Below, in pieces: positions 29,949 through 40,582 of a stretch of 57,997 nt of DNA (the first letter of the stretch is position 1; the number at the start of each line of letters is the position of its first letter). Both the position numbers and the translations under genes were made by a program. Below the pieces are notes generated by a model. The model did no database searches and was not told the DNA's origin. It saw only the letters and a program-made list of their open reading frames with translations. The stretch spans positions 1-57,997 of the forward strand of contig JANQEJ010000273.1 of assembly GCA_028278425.1 (NCBI GenBank), read 5' to 3'. Source of the stretch: Planctomycetota bacterium (GTDB taxonomy: Bacteria; Planctomycetota; UBA1135; GCA-002686595).

Positions 29949-32156
29949 ATGATCCTTCAATCCTGTCTTCTCGCCGCCGCGCTCACCCTGGCGCCCGGCG
30001 AGGACCTTCGCGGCTGGCTGAGCTGGCGCGGGCCGCAACAGAACGGCACCTCCGCGGAGACCGGGCTCCCGGACGCGATCACGCTCGACGGCACGAAGCC
30101 CGTCTGGACCTTCGCCATGCGCGGGCGGGGGACGCCGGTGGTCGCCGGAGGCCGGGTCTTCTCGTTTTGCTACGAGGGCGAGGGCTCCGATCTCCAGGAG
30201 GCCCTGGTCTGCCTCGACGAGAAGACCGGCGCCAAGATCTGGGAGCACCGCTTCAACGACTTCCTGACCGAGGTCGTCTACGACCGCTACTCGATCGGGA
30301 GCCCGACGGTCGACGCCGAGACGGGCAACGTCTACCTCTTGAACACGGCGGGGATCTTCAGCGCCTTCTCCGCCGACGGCGAGCTGGTCTGGCAGCACTC
30401 GATGATGAGCGAGTTCGGGCGGCTGTCCTTCCCGAACGGCCGCCTCGGTGCGCCGGTGATCGACGGCGATCTCGTGATCCACCACGTGATCACGTCGCAC
30501 TGGGGGCCCAACGGGCCGGCGCGCGACCGCTTCTTCGCCTTCGACAAGCGCACCGGCGCGAACGTCTGGGTCTCGACGCCCGGCGTCACGCCGAAGGACA
30601 GCTCGTTCTCCCACCCGGTCTTCACCTGGCTCGAGGGGCGGCGCGTCCTGATCGCCGGCACCGGCTGCGGGCATCTCGTGTGCATCGACGCGCGCACCGG
30701 CGACACGCTGTGGCGGTACCAGCTCTCGATCGGGGGCGTGAACTCGGCCCCGGTCTTGTACGGCGACGCCGTGATCGCGATCCACGGCAAGGAGAACGTC
30801 GACACCTCGGTGATCGGGCGGATGCTGTCGGTCAAGCTGAACGCCCGCGGGAACGCCAACGACGGCGGGATCGCCGTGTTCGACAAGTCGTGCGAGAACT
30901 GGCGCAACGATCTCGTCGCCTTCTCGAGCTCGCCGGTCCTGGTCGGCAACCGCGTCTACCAGACGACGATGCACGGCGACCTTTGCTGCATCGACGCGGA
31001 CACCGGCGCCGTGCTCTGGCACGAGCGGCTCGCGAAGGACCAGATCCACGCCTCGCCGGTCGCGGCCGACGGGAAGCTCTACGTGCCGATGAACGACGGC
31101 TCGTTCCACGTCGTGCGCCCGAGCGACGAGGGGCCCGAGGTGCTGAGCAGCACGCAGCTCGAGGGCAACTGCCTCGGCGCGCCGGCGGTGGCGAACGGCC
31201 GGATCTACGTCCACACGACCGAGAAGCTCTACTGCTTCGGCAGCGCCGAGCCGCGGCCCGGCGACCACGCCGCGCCGGCGGCGCGCGACGAGGGCGAGCC
31301 GGGCGACGTCGTCCGTCTCCAGGTCGTGCCCGCCGACGTCCTCCTGACGCCGGGCGAGATCGTCGACTTCCGCGTGCGCGGCCTCGACGCGAGCGGACGG
31401 GTCGTCGAGGAGCTCCAGGCGGTCGCTTGGGAGACCGGCCGGCTCGGGCTCAGCTTCGACACCGAAGGCTTCGCGCACGTCGGCGACGACGCCGCGCCGG
31501 GCGCGGGAGTCGTCCGCGCCCAGGTCGGCGACATGGTCGGCACCGCCCGCGTGCGCATCGTGCCGAACGTCCCCTTCGCCGAGGACTTCGAGTCCGTCGC
31601 GCTCGACGAGGAGGGCATCGGGCACCCCGGCGCCCACTGGCTCGGCGGCCGGAAGAAGTGGGACGTGCGCGAGCTGGACGGCACCAAGGTGCTGGCGAAG
31701 ACGCTCGACAACCCGCTCTTCCAGCGCGTTTGGTCGTTCTTCGGGCACCCCGACATGTCGAACTACACCGTGCAGGTCGACATCCGCACGGACGGCAACC
31801 GGCGGACGATGTCCACCGCGGGCGTGCTCAACCAGCGCTACATGATCCTGCTCAAGGGCAACCACCAGCAGATCGAGGTCAGCTCGAACGAGTGGCGGAT
31901 CAAGGAGAGCGTCCCGTTCCGCTGGAAGCCCGACGTCTGGTACACGCTCAAGGCGCGCGTCGACGTGGCCGAGGACGGCTCCGGCGTCGTGCGCGCGAAG
32001 GCCTGGAAGCGCGACGAGGCCGAGCCCGAGGGGTGGCTGATCGAGGTGCCCCACGCCAACGCACACAAGAGCGGATCCCCCGGGCTCTACGGCCTCGCGC
32101 CGCAGAGCCGCTTCCGCGTCTACGTCGACAACATCTCCGTGACACCGAATGAATGA
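29949..32156 (+). CDS. PQQ-like beta-propeller protein with C-terminal jelly-roll domain
   Basis: 735 aa from the ATG at 29949; an in-frame ATG at 29916 would add 11 basic residues but lies in a -10-like box. It has a signal peptide, then LSWRGPQQNGTSAE and propeller blades to about residue 420, closing with VHTTEKLYCFG. An Ig-like segment (LQVVPADVLLTPGEIVDFRV, about 445-530) leads to a C-terminal ~200-residue beta-sandwich (from FAEDFESV to YVDNISVTP) resembling LamG/DUF1080-type carbohydrate-binding jelly-rolls. This suggests binding to a polysaccharide outside the cytoplasm. It overlaps the next gene by 8 bp and is the first gene of the long chain. Confidence 0.83.
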   Translation: MILQSCLLAAALTLAPGEDLRGWLSWRGPQQNGTSAETGLPDAITLDGTKPVWTFAMRGRGTPVVAGGRVFSFCYEGEGSDLQEALVCLDEKTGAKIWEHRFNDFLTEVVYDRYSIGSPTVDAETGNVYLLNTAGIFSAFSADGELVWQHSMMSEFGRLSFPNGRLGAPVIDGDLVIHHVITSHWGPNGPARDRFFAFDKRTGANVWVSTPGVTPKDSSFSHPVFTWLEGRRVLIAGTGCGHLVCIDARTGDTLWRYQLSIGGVNSAPVLYGDAVIAIHGKENVDTSVIGRMLSVKLNARGNANDGGIAVFDKSCENWRNDLVAFSSSPVLVGNRVYQTTMHGDLCCIDADTGAVLWHERLAKDQIHASPVAADGKLYVPMNDGSFHVVRPSDEGPEVLSSTQLEGNCLGAPAVANGRIYVHTTEKLYCFGSAEPRPGDHAAPAARDEGEPGDVVRLQVVPADVLLTPGEIVDFRVRGLDASGRVVEELQAVAWETGRLGLSFDTEGFAHVGDDAAPGAGVVRAQVGDMVGTARVRIVPNVPFAEDFESVALDEEGIGHPGAHWLGGRKKWDVRELDGTKVLAKTLDNPLFQRVWSFFGHPDMSNYTVQVDIRTDGNRRTMSTAGVLNQRYMILLKGNHQQIEVSSNEWRIKESVPFRWKPDVWYTLKARVDVAEDGSGVVRAKAWKRDEAEPEGWLIEVPHANAHKSGSPGLYGLAPQSRFRVYVDNISVTPNE

Positions 32157-33699
32157 CTCCATGCGCAACCTGCTGATCCCGCTCGCCGGGTGCACCCTCG
32201 CCGCCTCCGCCTTCGCCCAGTCCGACGGCGACTGGCCGATGTGGGGCCGCGACGAGACCCGCAACATGGTGAGCCCCGAGCGGAACCTCCCGGACGACTT
32301 CGTGGCCGGCGAGTTCATCGGCGCGACCGACGAGATCGACATGTCGACGACGCGCAAGGTGAAGTGGATCGCGAAGCTCGGCTCGCAGAGCTACGGCAAC
32401 CCCACCGTCGCGAACGGCAAGATCTACGTCGGCACGAACAACGACGTGCCGCGCGACGAGCGCTTCCAGGGCGACCGGAGCTGCGTCTACTGCCTCGACG
32501 AGGAGACGGGCGAGCTCATCTGGCAGCTCAACATCCCGAAGCTCGGCACCGGCAAGGTCAGCGACTGGGAGTTCCTCGGCATCTGCTCCTCGCCCGCCGT
32601 CGAGGGCGACCGGGTCTACGTGATGACCAACCGCTGCGAGGTGGCTTGCCTCGACGTCGCCGGCATGTCCAACGGCAACCAGGGCTACCAGGACGAGGGG
32701 CAGTACATGGCGGGGCCCGGCAACGCACCGCTGGAGGTCAAGGAGACCGACGCGGACATCCTGTGGCTCTTCAACATGATCGACGAGTGCGGCGTGTTCC
32801 CGCACAACATCACGTCGAGCTCGATCCTGATCGCGGACGACTACCTCTGGGTGACGACGTCCAACGGCGTCGACTACGGGCACGTCGAGACGCCGGCGCC
32901 GTTCGCGCCGAGCCTGATCGTCGTGGACAAGAACACCGGCCTCCTCGTCGCCGAGGAGCAGTCGGGGCTCAGCCAGCGCATCCTGCACTCGAACTGGTCG
33001 TCGGCTTCGTACCTGCGGACTGAAGACACCGAGCTCGGCATCTTCGGCGGCCCCGACGGCGTCGTGTACGCCTTCCGCCCGCAGCCGGTGGAGGACGAGG
33101 ACGGCTACCCGATCCTCGACCTCGCCTGGAGCTTCGACTGCAACCCCCCCGAGTACCGCGTCGACGAGAACGGCAAGGAGCGCAAGTACGCCACCTACGA
33201 CGGCCCGAGCGAGGTGCTCGGCACGCCGACGATCTACGACGGCAAGGTCTACGCGGTGATCGGGCAGGACCCCGAGCACGGCGCCGGGCTCGGCAACCTG
33301 GTCTGCATCGACGCGAAGGGCAACGAGGTGTGGTCCTACCGCAAGATCCGCCGCTCGATCTCGACGCTCTCGATCACGGAAGGGCTGCTCTTCGCCGCGG
33401 ACTACTCCGGCTACCTCTACTGCGTCGACGCCAAGACCGGCGAGGAGTACTGGGTGCACGACACCCAGGCGCACGTGTGGGGCTCGACGCTGGTCGCCGA
33501 CGGCAAGGTGTACCTCGGCAACGAGGACGGCTACCTGACGATCCTCCCGGCGACGAAGGAGTACGACAAGAAGAAGGTCATCGAGGTCGACATGACCTCG
33601 CCGATCTACTCGTCGCCGATCGCCGCCAACGGCGTCCTGTACGTCGCGACGCACACGCACCTCTTCGCCATCGCCGAGCCGGACGACCCGGGCAAGTAG
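32149..33699 (+). CDS. PQQ-like beta-propeller repeat protein, larger variant
   Basis: 516 aa. Signal peptide about 1-23 (ending SAFAQ). The family's WxxxRGP strand is altered to WPMWGRDETRNMV. The blades are longer than in the paralogues, and Cys is frequent (SCVYCLDEETGE, ICSSPAVEGDR, MIDECGVFPHN), so disulfides are possible in the periplasm. The closing strand is VATHTHLFAIA. At this length it is nearest to quinoprotein dehydrogenases, but I see no adjacent Cys-Cys pair or catalytic Asp context to support that. Coupled by an 8-bp overlap to the preceding gene; the DUF3311 gene follows after 3 bp. Confidence 0.83.
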   Translation: MNDSMRNLLIPLAGCTLAASAFAQSDGDWPMWGRDETRNMVSPERNLPDDFVAGEFIGATDEIDMSTTRKVKWIAKLGSQSYGNPTVANGKIYVGTNNDVPRDERFQGDRSCVYCLDEETGELIWQLNIPKLGTGKVSDWEFLGICSSPAVEGDRVYVMTNRCEVACLDVAGMSNGNQGYQDEGQYMAGPGNAPLEVKETDADILWLFNMIDECGVFPHNITSSSILIADDYLWVTTSNGVDYGHVETPAPFAPSLIVVDKNTGLLVAEEQSGLSQRILHSNWSSASYLRTEDTELGIFGGPDGVVYAFRPQPVEDEDGYPILDLAWSFDCNPPEYRVDENGKERKYATYDGPSEVLGTPTIYDGKVYAVIGQDPEHGAGLGNLVCIDAKGNEVWSYRKIRRSISTLSITEGLLFAADYSGYLYCVDAKTGEEYWVHDTQAHVWGSTLVADGKVYLGNEDGYLTILPATKEYDKKKVIEVDMTSPIYSSPIAANGVLYVATHTHLFAIAEPDDPGK

Positions 33700-33702
33700 C
33701 GC

Positions 33703-33924
33703 ATGGCCGGAAAGCTCGCCTGGGGCTTCGTCCTCGTCCTGGCCGTCCTGCACTACGACTTCTGGTACTGGGACGACCGGACGCTCGTCTTCGGGTTCGT
33801 TCCGATCGGGCTCTTCTACCAGGCGATGATCTCGCTCCTCGCCGGCTTGGCGTGGTTCCTCGTGGTGCGGTTCGCCTGGCCCTCGAAGATCGAGGAGTGG
33901 GCCGCTGAGGGCGAGGACGAATGA
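33703..33924 (+). CDS. DUF3311 small membrane protein, partner of the second SSS symporter
   Basis: 73 aa with two hydrophobic helices (about 6-18 and 28-58) and FGFVPIGLFYQA between them, matching the DUF3311 pattern. Same length and position as the one at 5700. It overlaps the symporter gene by 4 nt (ATGA), so the two should be translated together. Probably an accessory subunit of the transporter. Confidence 0.78.
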   Translation: MAGKLAWGFVLVLAVLHYDFWYWDDRTLVFGFVPIGLFYQAMISLLAGLAWFLVVRFAWPSKIEEWAAEGEDE

Positions 33925-35453
33925 CGCCCGCCCTCATTCAAGCGGGCCAAGCCGCTGAAGCGGCGAGCCTGACCCCGCTCCTCGTCGTCGGCGGCTACCT
34001 GGGGCTTCTGCTGATCCTCGGGTTCGTCAGCACCCGCTTCTTCCGCGGCACGAGCAACGACTACTTCGTCGCCACGCGCTCGATCGGGCCGTTCATGCTC
34101 CTGATGAGCGTGTTCGGCACGACGATGACGGCCTTCGCGCTCGTCGGCTCGACCGGCAAGTCGTACGAGTTCGGCGTCGGCGTCTACGGCCTGATGGCCT
34201 CGACGTCGGGCATCGTGCACTCGCTCGTCTTCTTCCTGGTCGGCATCAAGCTGTGGGCGATCGGCAAGCGGCACAACTACGTGACGCAGATCCAGTACTT
34301 CCGCGGGCGGTTCCAGTCGAACGCGCTCGGTTACGTGCTCTTCCCGATCCTCGTCGCGCTGATCATCCCCTACCTCCTGATCGGGCTTATCGGCGCCGGC
34401 GCCGTCGCGAAGGCGGTGACGCGGGGCATGTTCCCGGACACCTTCGACGGCGGGGCGGTGCCGCCGTGGCTCACCGGGCTCGTCGTGAGCGGGGTCGTGC
34501 TCTTCTACGTGTTCCTCGGCGGCGTGCGCTCCGCGGCCTGGGCGAACACGTTCCAGACGTGCGTCTTCATGGTGATGGGCGTCGTCGCGTTCTTCCTGAT
34601 CGCGAACAAGCTCGGCGGGGTGCAGGCCGCGTCGGAGCAGCTCCTCGCGAACGCGCCGGAGCACGCCGCGCGCGAGGGCATGATCGGCCACTGGCAGTTC
34701 CTGAGCTACGCCTTCATCCCGCTGTCGGTCGGGATGTTCCCGCACCTCTTCCAGCACTGGCTCACCGCGCGCAGCGCGAAGACCTTCCGCCTGACGACGG
34801 TCGCGCACCCGATCTTCATCATGATCGTCTGGGCGCCGTGCATCCTGATCGGCGTCTGGGCGGCCGGCGCCGGCATCGAGGTGCCGACGGCCAACGCGAT
34901 CCTGCCGAAGACCGTCGTCACGCTGGTGCAGCAGCCGGTGATCACCGGGCTGCTCACCGCCGGCATCCTGGCGGCGATCATGTCGTCGCTGGACTCGCAG
35001 TTCGTCTGCCTCGGCACGATGTTCAGCAACGACGTCGTGCTGCACCTCGCCGGCAAGGACCGCTTCACCGACGCGCAGAAGCTCTGGCTCGGCCGCGGCT
35101 TCATCGTCTTCGTCGTGGCGGTGACGTACGTCCTGAGCCTCCTGTACCCCGGCAACGTCTTCGACCTCGGCGTGTGGAGCTTCAGCGGCTTCGCGAGCCT
35201 GTTCCCGCTGGTCTTCGCGGCGGTCTACTGGCGCCGCGTTACCGCGGCCGGCGCGCTCGCCTCCGTTCTCGTGATGGCGGCGGTGTGGATCTACTTCTTC
35301 TGGAGCGGGCTGGAGGCCGAGGGCGAGTACCTCGTGTTCGGCCTGATGCCGGTCACCTTCATCTTCCTGGCGTCGATCGCGACGCTCGTCGTCGTCAGCC
35401 TGCTGACGCGTCCGCCGAACGCTGAAGTCGTCGACCGCTTCTTCGCGAAGTAG
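33921..35453 (+). CDS. Sodium:solute symporter (SSS family)
   Basis: 510 aa with about 13 transmembrane helices. The first extracytoplasmic stretch precedes TM1 (about 19-38). SSS elements include FGTTMTAFALVGSTGKSYEFG near TM2 (shown in part), LGGVRSAAWANTFQTCVFMV (TM6 region) and MSSLDSQFVCLGTMFSND (TM9), which carries Ser residues of the Na+ site. It imports an unknown small solute. Its stop TAG at 35451 forms part of a TAGAAT -10-like box for the kinase gene. It is embedded in the 21-kb chain, so its solute may feed the enzymes that follow. Confidence 0.88.
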   Translation: MTPALIQAGQAAEAASLTPLLVVGGYLGLLLILGFVSTRFFRGTSNDYFVATRSIGPFMLLMSVFGTTMTAFALVGSTGKSYEFGVGVYGLMASTSGIVHSLVFFLVGIKLWAIGKRHNYVTQIQYFRGRFQSNALGYVLFPILVALIIPYLLIGLIGAGAVAKAVTRGMFPDTFDGGAVPPWLTGLVVSGVVLFYVFLGGVRSAAWANTFQTCVFMVMGVVAFFLIANKLGGVQAASEQLLANAPEHAAREGMIGHWQFLSYAFIPLSVGMFPHLFQHWLTARSAKTFRLTTVAHPIFIMIVWAPCILIGVWAAGAGIEVPTANAILPKTVVTLVQQPVITGLLTAGILAAIMSSLDSQFVCLGTMFSNDVVLHLAGKDRFTDAQKLWLGRGFIVFVVAVTYVLSLLYPGNVFDLGVWSFSGFASLFPLVFAAVYWRRVTAAGALASVLVMAAVWIYFFWSGLEAEGEYLVFGLMPVTFIFLASIATLVVVSLLTRPPNAEVVDRFFAK

Positions 35454-35456
35454 AAT
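35451..35456 (+). promoter_or_regulatory. Candidate -10 box (TAGAAT) before the kinase gene
   Basis: It includes the symporter stop codon and ends 9 nt before the kinase ATG, which has no Shine-Dalgarno. The spacing fits a leaderless transcript. No strong -35 is seen. Confidence 0.35.
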
Positions 35457-35465
35457 CGCAGCGCG

Positions 35466-36931
<1,466 letters not shown>

Positions 36932-36935
<4 letters not shown>

Positions 36936-37999
36936 CGGACTCCCCCCAAGCCGCAGCCGAGGCCCTGGACGCCCACGCGCGCGAGATCGTGCGCTGGCAC
37001 TTCTCGCCCGACACCGGCACGCCGCGCTGGATCGACTGGGCCCGCGACGCGGGGTGGGACCCGCTCGAAGAGGTGAAGGGCTTCGCCGACCTGCTGCGCT
37101 TTCCCAACTTCGACGGCGAGATCCTCCGCGACGAGCCGCACGAGCGCTGGATTCCGCGCGCCTACCAGGACCGTCCCTTCCGCATCTTCGAGACCGGCGG
37201 TACGACCGGCATGCCGAAGCAGCGGATCTCGTGGGAGGACTACAAGATCGACTACGAGCAGTTCTCCGAAACGCTCGACGACGAGGCGTTTCCGCGCGGC
37301 GGCTACTGGCTGATGATCGGCCCGACCGGCCCGCGGCGGCTGCGGCTCGCGATCGAGCACCTCGCGAACCACCGCGGCTCGTCCTGCTACTTCGTCGACC
37401 TCGACCCGCGATGGGTGAAGAAGCTCATCCGCGAGGGGCAGGGGCCGCAGGCCAAGGCCTACATGGAGCACGTGATCGACCAGGCGGTCCAGATCCTCGA
37501 CAAGCGCGAGATCAGCGTCCTCTTCACGACGCCGCGGCTGCTCGAGGCGCTGAGCGAGCGCCTCTCGATCGCCGACGCCGGCGTCAAGGGCGTCTTCTGC
37601 GGCGGCACGACGATGGACCCGCAGACGACGCGCTTCCTCGTCGAGGAGGTGCTCGAGGGCCGCGTGGGCTTCGTGCCGACCTACGGCAACACCTTGATGG
37701 GCCTCGCGGCGCACAAGCCGCTGACGCCCGAGGACAAGTTCTCGATCACCTACTACGCGCCCCAGCCGCGCGCCGTCCTGCGCGTCGTCGATCCGGAGGA
37801 CTCGACGAAGCTCGTCGACTACGACGCCTTCGGCCGCGTCGAGCTCACGACTCTGACGCAGGAGTTCTTCCTGCCGCGCTTTCTCGAGCGCGACGAGGGC
37901 GTCCGCCGCCGTCCCTGCGATCTCTACCCCTGGGACGGCGTCGGCGAGGTGCGTCCGTTCGGCGCCAGCGAGCAGAAGATCGTGGAAGGGGTCTACTAG
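36932..37999 (+). CDS. AMP-forming acyl-activating enzyme (PaaK/LuxE-like)
   Basis: 355 aa from the ATG at 36932, which overlaps the kinase stop. The adenylate-forming P-loop ETGGTTGMPK is at residues 87-96. A later VFCGGTTMDP and the motif VPTYGNTLMG fit the substrate and AMP-binding elements of the ANL superfamily. It is shorter than phenylacetate-CoA ligases and close to the LuxE acyl-protein synthetase length; the small C-terminal domain looks reduced. It should activate a carboxylic acid as acyl-AMP and pass it to CoA or a protein thiol. The next two genes encode an aldehyde dehydrogenase and an alcohol dehydrogenase, so its product is probably reduced. Confidence 0.8.
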
Positions 38000-38005
38000 C
38001 GCGCC

Positions 38006-39445
38006 ATGTCGACCGTGAACGTTCCGATCCTCCGCTTCGGGCGCGAGTACGAGAGCCTCGACGTCAACGAGGTCGCCGGCTACGCCGACGGCGCGGTCCT
38101 CGCCCGGGTCGGCCAGGCCAACGCGGGGCTGATCCGCCGCGACCTGAAGCGCGTGGGCGAGCACGCGCGCGCGCTGCGCGAGCTTCCGATCGTTCGGTTG
38201 ATCGAGATCTGCCGCGAGGCCGGCGAGCTCTTCCTCAACGGCACGCTGCCCCTGAACGACGCGGGGGACGAGCAGTCCCCCGGCGACTACGTCGCCGCGC
38301 TCAGCGCGACCAGCGGCCTGCCGCACACGCTCTGCCGCGCCAACGCGCGCAAGATCCACACGGTCCTCACCGGGATGCCGGGGATCCTCTTCGGCCTGAT
38401 GCGCGGCATGGCCCCGCAGGTCCTCGACAGCGGGATGGGGAGCAGCGGCGGGCTGCCGGTGTGCTACGCCAACGCGGCGGACGCGCTCGGCGTCGTGCTG
38501 CCGAGCAACTCGCCCGGCGTTAACAGCATCTGGATGCCGTCGCTCGCGCTGAAGACGCCGGTGGTGCTCAAGCCGGGGCGCGAGGAGCCGTGGACGCCGC
38601 TGCGGATCCTGCGCGCGTTCCTCGCCGCCGGGCTGCCGCCGGAGGCGGTCGCGTACTACCCGACCGACCACGAGGGCGCGGCGACGATCCTCGAGGTGTG
38701 CGGGCGCTCGCAGCTCTTCGGCGACGAGAACACGACGCGGCCCTACGCGAACGACCCGCGCGTCGAGATCCACGGGCCGGGCCGCAGCAAGGTGCTGCTC
38801 GGCGCCGACGAGGCCGACGACTGGGAGGAGCACCTCGACGTGCTGGTCGCGTCGGTCGCGGACAACGGCGGGCGGAGCTGCATCAACGCCTCGTCGATCT
38901 TCGTGCCCGCGCACGCGGACGAGATCGCCGACGCGCTCGCCCGGCGGCTGTCCGAGATCGTGCCGCGCGCGCCGGACGACGAGGGAGCGAAGCTCGCCGC
39001 CTTCGCCAACCCGAAGATGGCGGCCTTCATCGAGGCCTCGATCGAGAACGGCGTCGCCGGCGGCGGCGCCGAGGAGGTCACGTCTCGCTATCGCGACGGC
39101 GAGCGCGCGGTCGAGGCCTTCGGCGGGAACTACCTCCTGCCGACGGTCGTCCGGTGCGCGTCGGTCGAGCACCCGCTCGCGAACACCGAGTTCCTGTTCC
39201 CGTTCACCAGCGTCGTCGAGGTGCCGCAGGACGAGATGCTCGCGCGCATCGGCCCGACCCTCGTCGCGTCGGCGATCACCCGCGACGAGGCCTTCCGCGA
39301 AGCGCTCGTCGCCTCGCCGTTGATCGACCGCCTGAACCTCGGCGCGGTAGCGACGTCGCACGTCGAGTGGGACCAGCCGCACGAGGGCAACCTGTTCGAG
39401 GCTCTGTACAAGCGCCGCGCGATCCAGAGGGCGCTGGACTGGTGA
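38006..39445 (+). CDS. Aldehyde dehydrogenase-fold acyl reductase
   Basis: 479 aa. The ALDH catalytic Cys is Cys292 (NGGRSCINAS). Elements of the nucleotide-binding fold are seen in LGVVLPSNSPGVNSIWMPSL, ALKTPVVLKPGREEPWTPL and the C-terminal NTEFLFPFTSVVEV (in place of the usual E-x-F-G-P). In context, between an acyl-activating enzyme and an alcohol dehydrogenase, it may run in the reductive direction, turning an acyl thioester into an aldehyde like LuxC or acylating aldehyde dehydrogenases. An oxidative role cannot be excluded. It starts 6 bp after the ligase and overlaps the alcohol dehydrogenase by 4 nt. Confidence 0.85.
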   Translation: MSTVNVPILRFGREYESLDVNEVAGYADGAVLARVGQANAGLIRRDLKRVGEHARALRELPIVRLIEICREAGELFLNGTLPLNDAGDEQSPGDYVAALSATSGLPHTLCRANARKIHTVLTGMPGILFGLMRGMAPQVLDSGMGSSGGLPVCYANAADALGVVLPSNSPGVNSIWMPSLALKTPVVLKPGREEPWTPLRILRAFLAAGLPPEAVAYYPTDHEGAATILEVCGRSQLFGDENTTRPYANDPRVEIHGPGRSKVLLGADEADDWEEHLDVLVASVADNGGRSCINASSIFVPAHADEIADALARRLSEIVPRAPDDEGAKLAAFANPKMAAFIEASIENGVAGGGAEEVTSRYRDGERAVEAFGGNYLLPTVVRCASVEHPLANTEFLFPFTSVVEVPQDEMLARIGPTLVASAITRDEAFREALVASPLIDRLNLGAVATSHVEWDQPHEGNLFEALYKRRAIQRALDW

Positions 39446-40560
39446 CCGAGTTCCGCCTCGCGACGCGCGTCGTCTCCGGATCGGGCAGCGCCGACCGGGT
39501 GGGGGAGCTCTGTGCGGAGCTTGGCGGGCGTGTGCTCCTCGTCACGGACCCGGGCATCGTCGCCGCCGGGCACGTCGAGCGCGTCGAAGCGGCGCTGGCC
39601 AAGGCGGCGCTCGAGGTGCAACGCTTCGACGAGGTGCGCGGGAATCCGACGACCCTCGACGTCGATCGTTGCCTCGCGGTGGCGAAGGCGTTCCAGCCCG
39701 ACCTCCTGCTCGGACTCGGCGGCGGGAGCGCGATCGACGTCGCCAAGGGCGTGAACTTCGTGCTGACCGGTGGCGGGGCCATGCGCGACTACCGCGGCGT
39801 GGCCACGGCGTCGCAACCGCTCCTTCCCCTGATCGCCGTTCCGACCACCGCCGGCACCGGAACGGAGGTCCAGTCCTTCGCGCTGATCGGCGACGAGGAG
39901 ACCCACGAGAAGATGGCCTGCGGCGACCCGAAGGCGGCGCCGAAGGTCGCGGTGCTCGACCCGACGCTGACGGTCACCCTGCCGCCGTTCGTCACCGCGT
40001 GCACCGGCATGGACGCGATCGGGCACGCGGTCGAGACCGCCGTGACGACGAAGCGCAACCGGCTGAGCGAGCTCTTCTCGCGCGAGGCCTTTCGCCTCGC
40101 GAGCGCGAATCTCGCTCGCGTCCTGGGCGATCCCGACGATCTCGAGGCGCGCGGAAACATGCTCGTGGCCGCCACCTTCGCCGGCATCGCGATCGAGAAC
40201 AGCATGCTCGGCGCCGCGCACTCGATGGCCAACCCGCTGACCGCGCGCTTCGGCGTCGTACACGGCCAGGCGGTGGGCTTCGCGCTGCCCCACGTCGTGC
40301 GCTTCAACGCGCAGGACGCCGAGATCCGCGAGCTCTACGCCGAGCTCGCCCGCTCGGCGGGGCTGGAGCCGACCGCCGAGGCGCTCGCCGCGCGCCTGAG
40401 CGAGCTCCTTCACGAAGCCGGGCTCGCCGCCGTCGAGGTGCCCGCGGAGGCGGCCCCGGAGCTGGCCGCGGGAGCCGCGGAGCAGTGGACGGCGCGCTTC
40501 AACCCCCGCCCCGTGGGGGCCGGCGACTTCCAGACGCTGTTCGAACAGGCTTGCGGCTAG
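39442..40560 (+). CDS. Iron-containing (type III) alcohol dehydrogenase
   Basis: 372 aa from the GTG at 39442 (GTGA overlap with the stop of the preceding gene). NAD-binding GGGSAIDVAKG and the family signature are clear. Metal ligands are expected in GMDAIGHAVE (Asp and His), AAHSMANPL and VVHGQAVG (His). The enzyme interconverts an aldehyde and an alcohol with NAD(P)H. Together with the two upstream genes it completes an acid-to-alcohol route. Last of the tightly coupled trio; the next gene begins after 22 bp. Confidence 0.92.
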   Translation: MTEFRLATRVVSGSGSADRVGELCAELGGRVLLVTDPGIVAAGHVERVEAALAKAALEVQRFDEVRGNPTTLDVDRCLAVAKAFQPDLLLGLGGGSAIDVAKGVNFVLTGGGAMRDYRGVATASQPLLPLIAVPTTAGTGTEVQSFALIGDEETHEKMACGDPKAAPKVAVLDPTLTVTLPPFVTACTGMDAIGHAVETAVTTKRNRLSELFSREAFRLASANLARVLGDPDDLEARGNMLVAATFAGIAIENSMLGAAHSMANPLTARFGVVHGQAVGFALPHVVRFNAQDAEIRELYAELARSAGLEPTAEALAARLSELLHEAGLAAVEVPAEAAPELAAGAAEQWTARFNPRPVGAGDFQTLFEQACG

Positions 40561-40569
40561 CCGGGCTGG

Positions 40570-40575
40570 CAGAAT
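40570..40575 (+). promoter_or_regulatory. Candidate -10 box (CAGAAT) before a propeller gene
   Basis: It ends 7 nt before the ATG at 40583 and overlaps an upstream in-frame ATG at 40574, which argues for the later start. No clear -35. Confidence 0.3.
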
Positions 40576-40582
40576 GTCGGGG

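Noticed and set aside
23692..33699. Reading the propeller proteins as PQQ-dependent alcohol dehydrogenases
   Set aside because: They are mostly 390-520 residues, shorter than quinoprotein dehydrogenases. No adjacent Cys pair or catalytic Asp context is visible, and they carry the R-G-P opening strand of the BamB-like exported family.
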